Below are positions 32,779 through 33,102 of a stretch of 33,102 bases of DNA, one piece after another (position 1 is the first letter of the stretch; every line of letters begins with the position of its first letter). Source of the stretch: Micrococcales bacterium (GTDB taxonomy: Bacteria > Actinomycetota > Actinomycetes > Actinomycetales > Microbacteriaceae); the NCBI GenBank assembly GCA_024641015.1, contig JAHEDU010000030.1, forward strand, positions 1 through 33,102, given 5' to 3'. Below the pieces are notes generated by a model. The model worked only from the letters and a program-made list of their open reading frames with translations. It did not search any database and had not been told where the DNA came from. The translations under genes and the position numbers were made by a program.

Positions 32779-33102
32779 TTACCGTTTCGGTCCGCGGCGC
32801 TCACGCACGCGCATCTGAATTTCGATGGGCGAACCTTCGAAGCCCCACACTTCGCGAAGGCGACGTGTGATGAATCGACGGTATTGCGGGTCGAGGAACT
32901 GGGTGGTGAAGACGACGAATGTCGGCGGGCGGGTGGTTGCCTGCGTTCCGAACAGAATTCGGGGCTGGCGTCCGCCGCGGACGGGGTGCGGGTGCGCCGC
33001 CGCGAGTTCCGCGAGGAACGCGTTGAACTTGCCGGTCGGAACACGGGTATCCCACGACTCGAGTGCGAGTTCCAGAGCCGGAACCAGCTTTTCGAGGTGT
33101 CG
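32779..33102 (-). CDS. der: GTPase Der (EngA), C-terminal part (partial)
   Basis: The last 107 codons of a gene that enters from beyond the window edge. The sequence is the KH-like C-terminal domain of the double GTPase Der, needed for 50S subunit assembly: [40 protein letters not shown] and the final [29 protein letters not shown]. The GTPase domains lie outside the window. A NUDIX gene follows after 2 nt. Confidence 0.9.
   Translation of the reverse strand, partial: RHLEKLVPALELALESWDTRVPTGKFNAFLAELAAAHPHPVRGGRQPRILFGTQATTRPPTFVVFTTQFLDPQYRRFITRRLREVWGFEGSPIEIQMRVRERRGPKR

Overview
The window is bacterial chromosome from a moderately high-GC actinobacterium. Evidence is a PASTA Ser/Thr kinase, a GarA/OdhI-type FHA protein, two MerR regulators of the mycobacterial Rv1828/Rv1830 kind, a class II DAHP synthase, a mycothiol-type arsenate reductase and many leaderless genes with a TANNNT -10 box 6-8 nt before the start codon. 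Gene order and protein texture suggest Micrococcales, most likely a Microbacteriaceae relative with a compact genome; the family is an inference. Genes are packed tightly: no gene-free stretch exceeds about 190 bp, and four of six convergent pairs overlap at their stop codons.

Layout. 1-8 kb: tail of a probable polyprenyl synthetase, a LysM/lytic-transglycosylase-like envelope protein and the PASTA kinase on +, then plsC > aroG > lysE-like exporter on -, then a long-chain acyl-CoA ligase on +. This is the same set as the mycobacterial idsA2-pknL-aroG-plsC-fadD15 neighbourhood. 7.8-14.3 kb: pyruvate carboxylase, a MinD/ParA-like ATPase and peptide deformylase on -, with a divergent ParA on +. 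13.8-16.1 kb: a minus-strand cluster of CDP-alcohol phosphatidyltransferase, FHA protein, FtsR-like MerR and a second MerR. 16.1-18.3 kb: an FTR1 iron permease behind a DtxR/IdeR-like box, and an aquaglyceroporin-arsenate reductase pair. 18.3-21.6 kb: metF-metE. 21.6-24.4 kb: a long GAPDH with an MFS transporter. 24.5-28.2 kb: a DUF305 lipoprotein, a DEAD-box helicase with a long leader, DUF2200 and rlmN. 28.2-30.7 kb: an A+T-richer islet with a DUF2975 membrane protein, an Xre-type regulator, an unknown secreted protein and an LASTG surface protein. It abuts tRNA-Pro(GGG). 30.9-33.1 kb: class III aminotransferase, NUDIX hydrolase and the 3' end of der.

How the genes work together. The kinase (external PASTA sensor), the FHA protein and FtsR form a plausible route linking wall growth, central metabolism and division; the parts are seen, the link is known only from relatives. 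Pyruvate carboxylase and the long GAPDH point to anaplerosis and gluconeogenesis. AqpS-like channel plus ArsC is a self-contained arsenate exit route. The most unusual region is the 28.2-30.7 kb islet, where the regulator's probable operator overlaps a near-consensus promoter.
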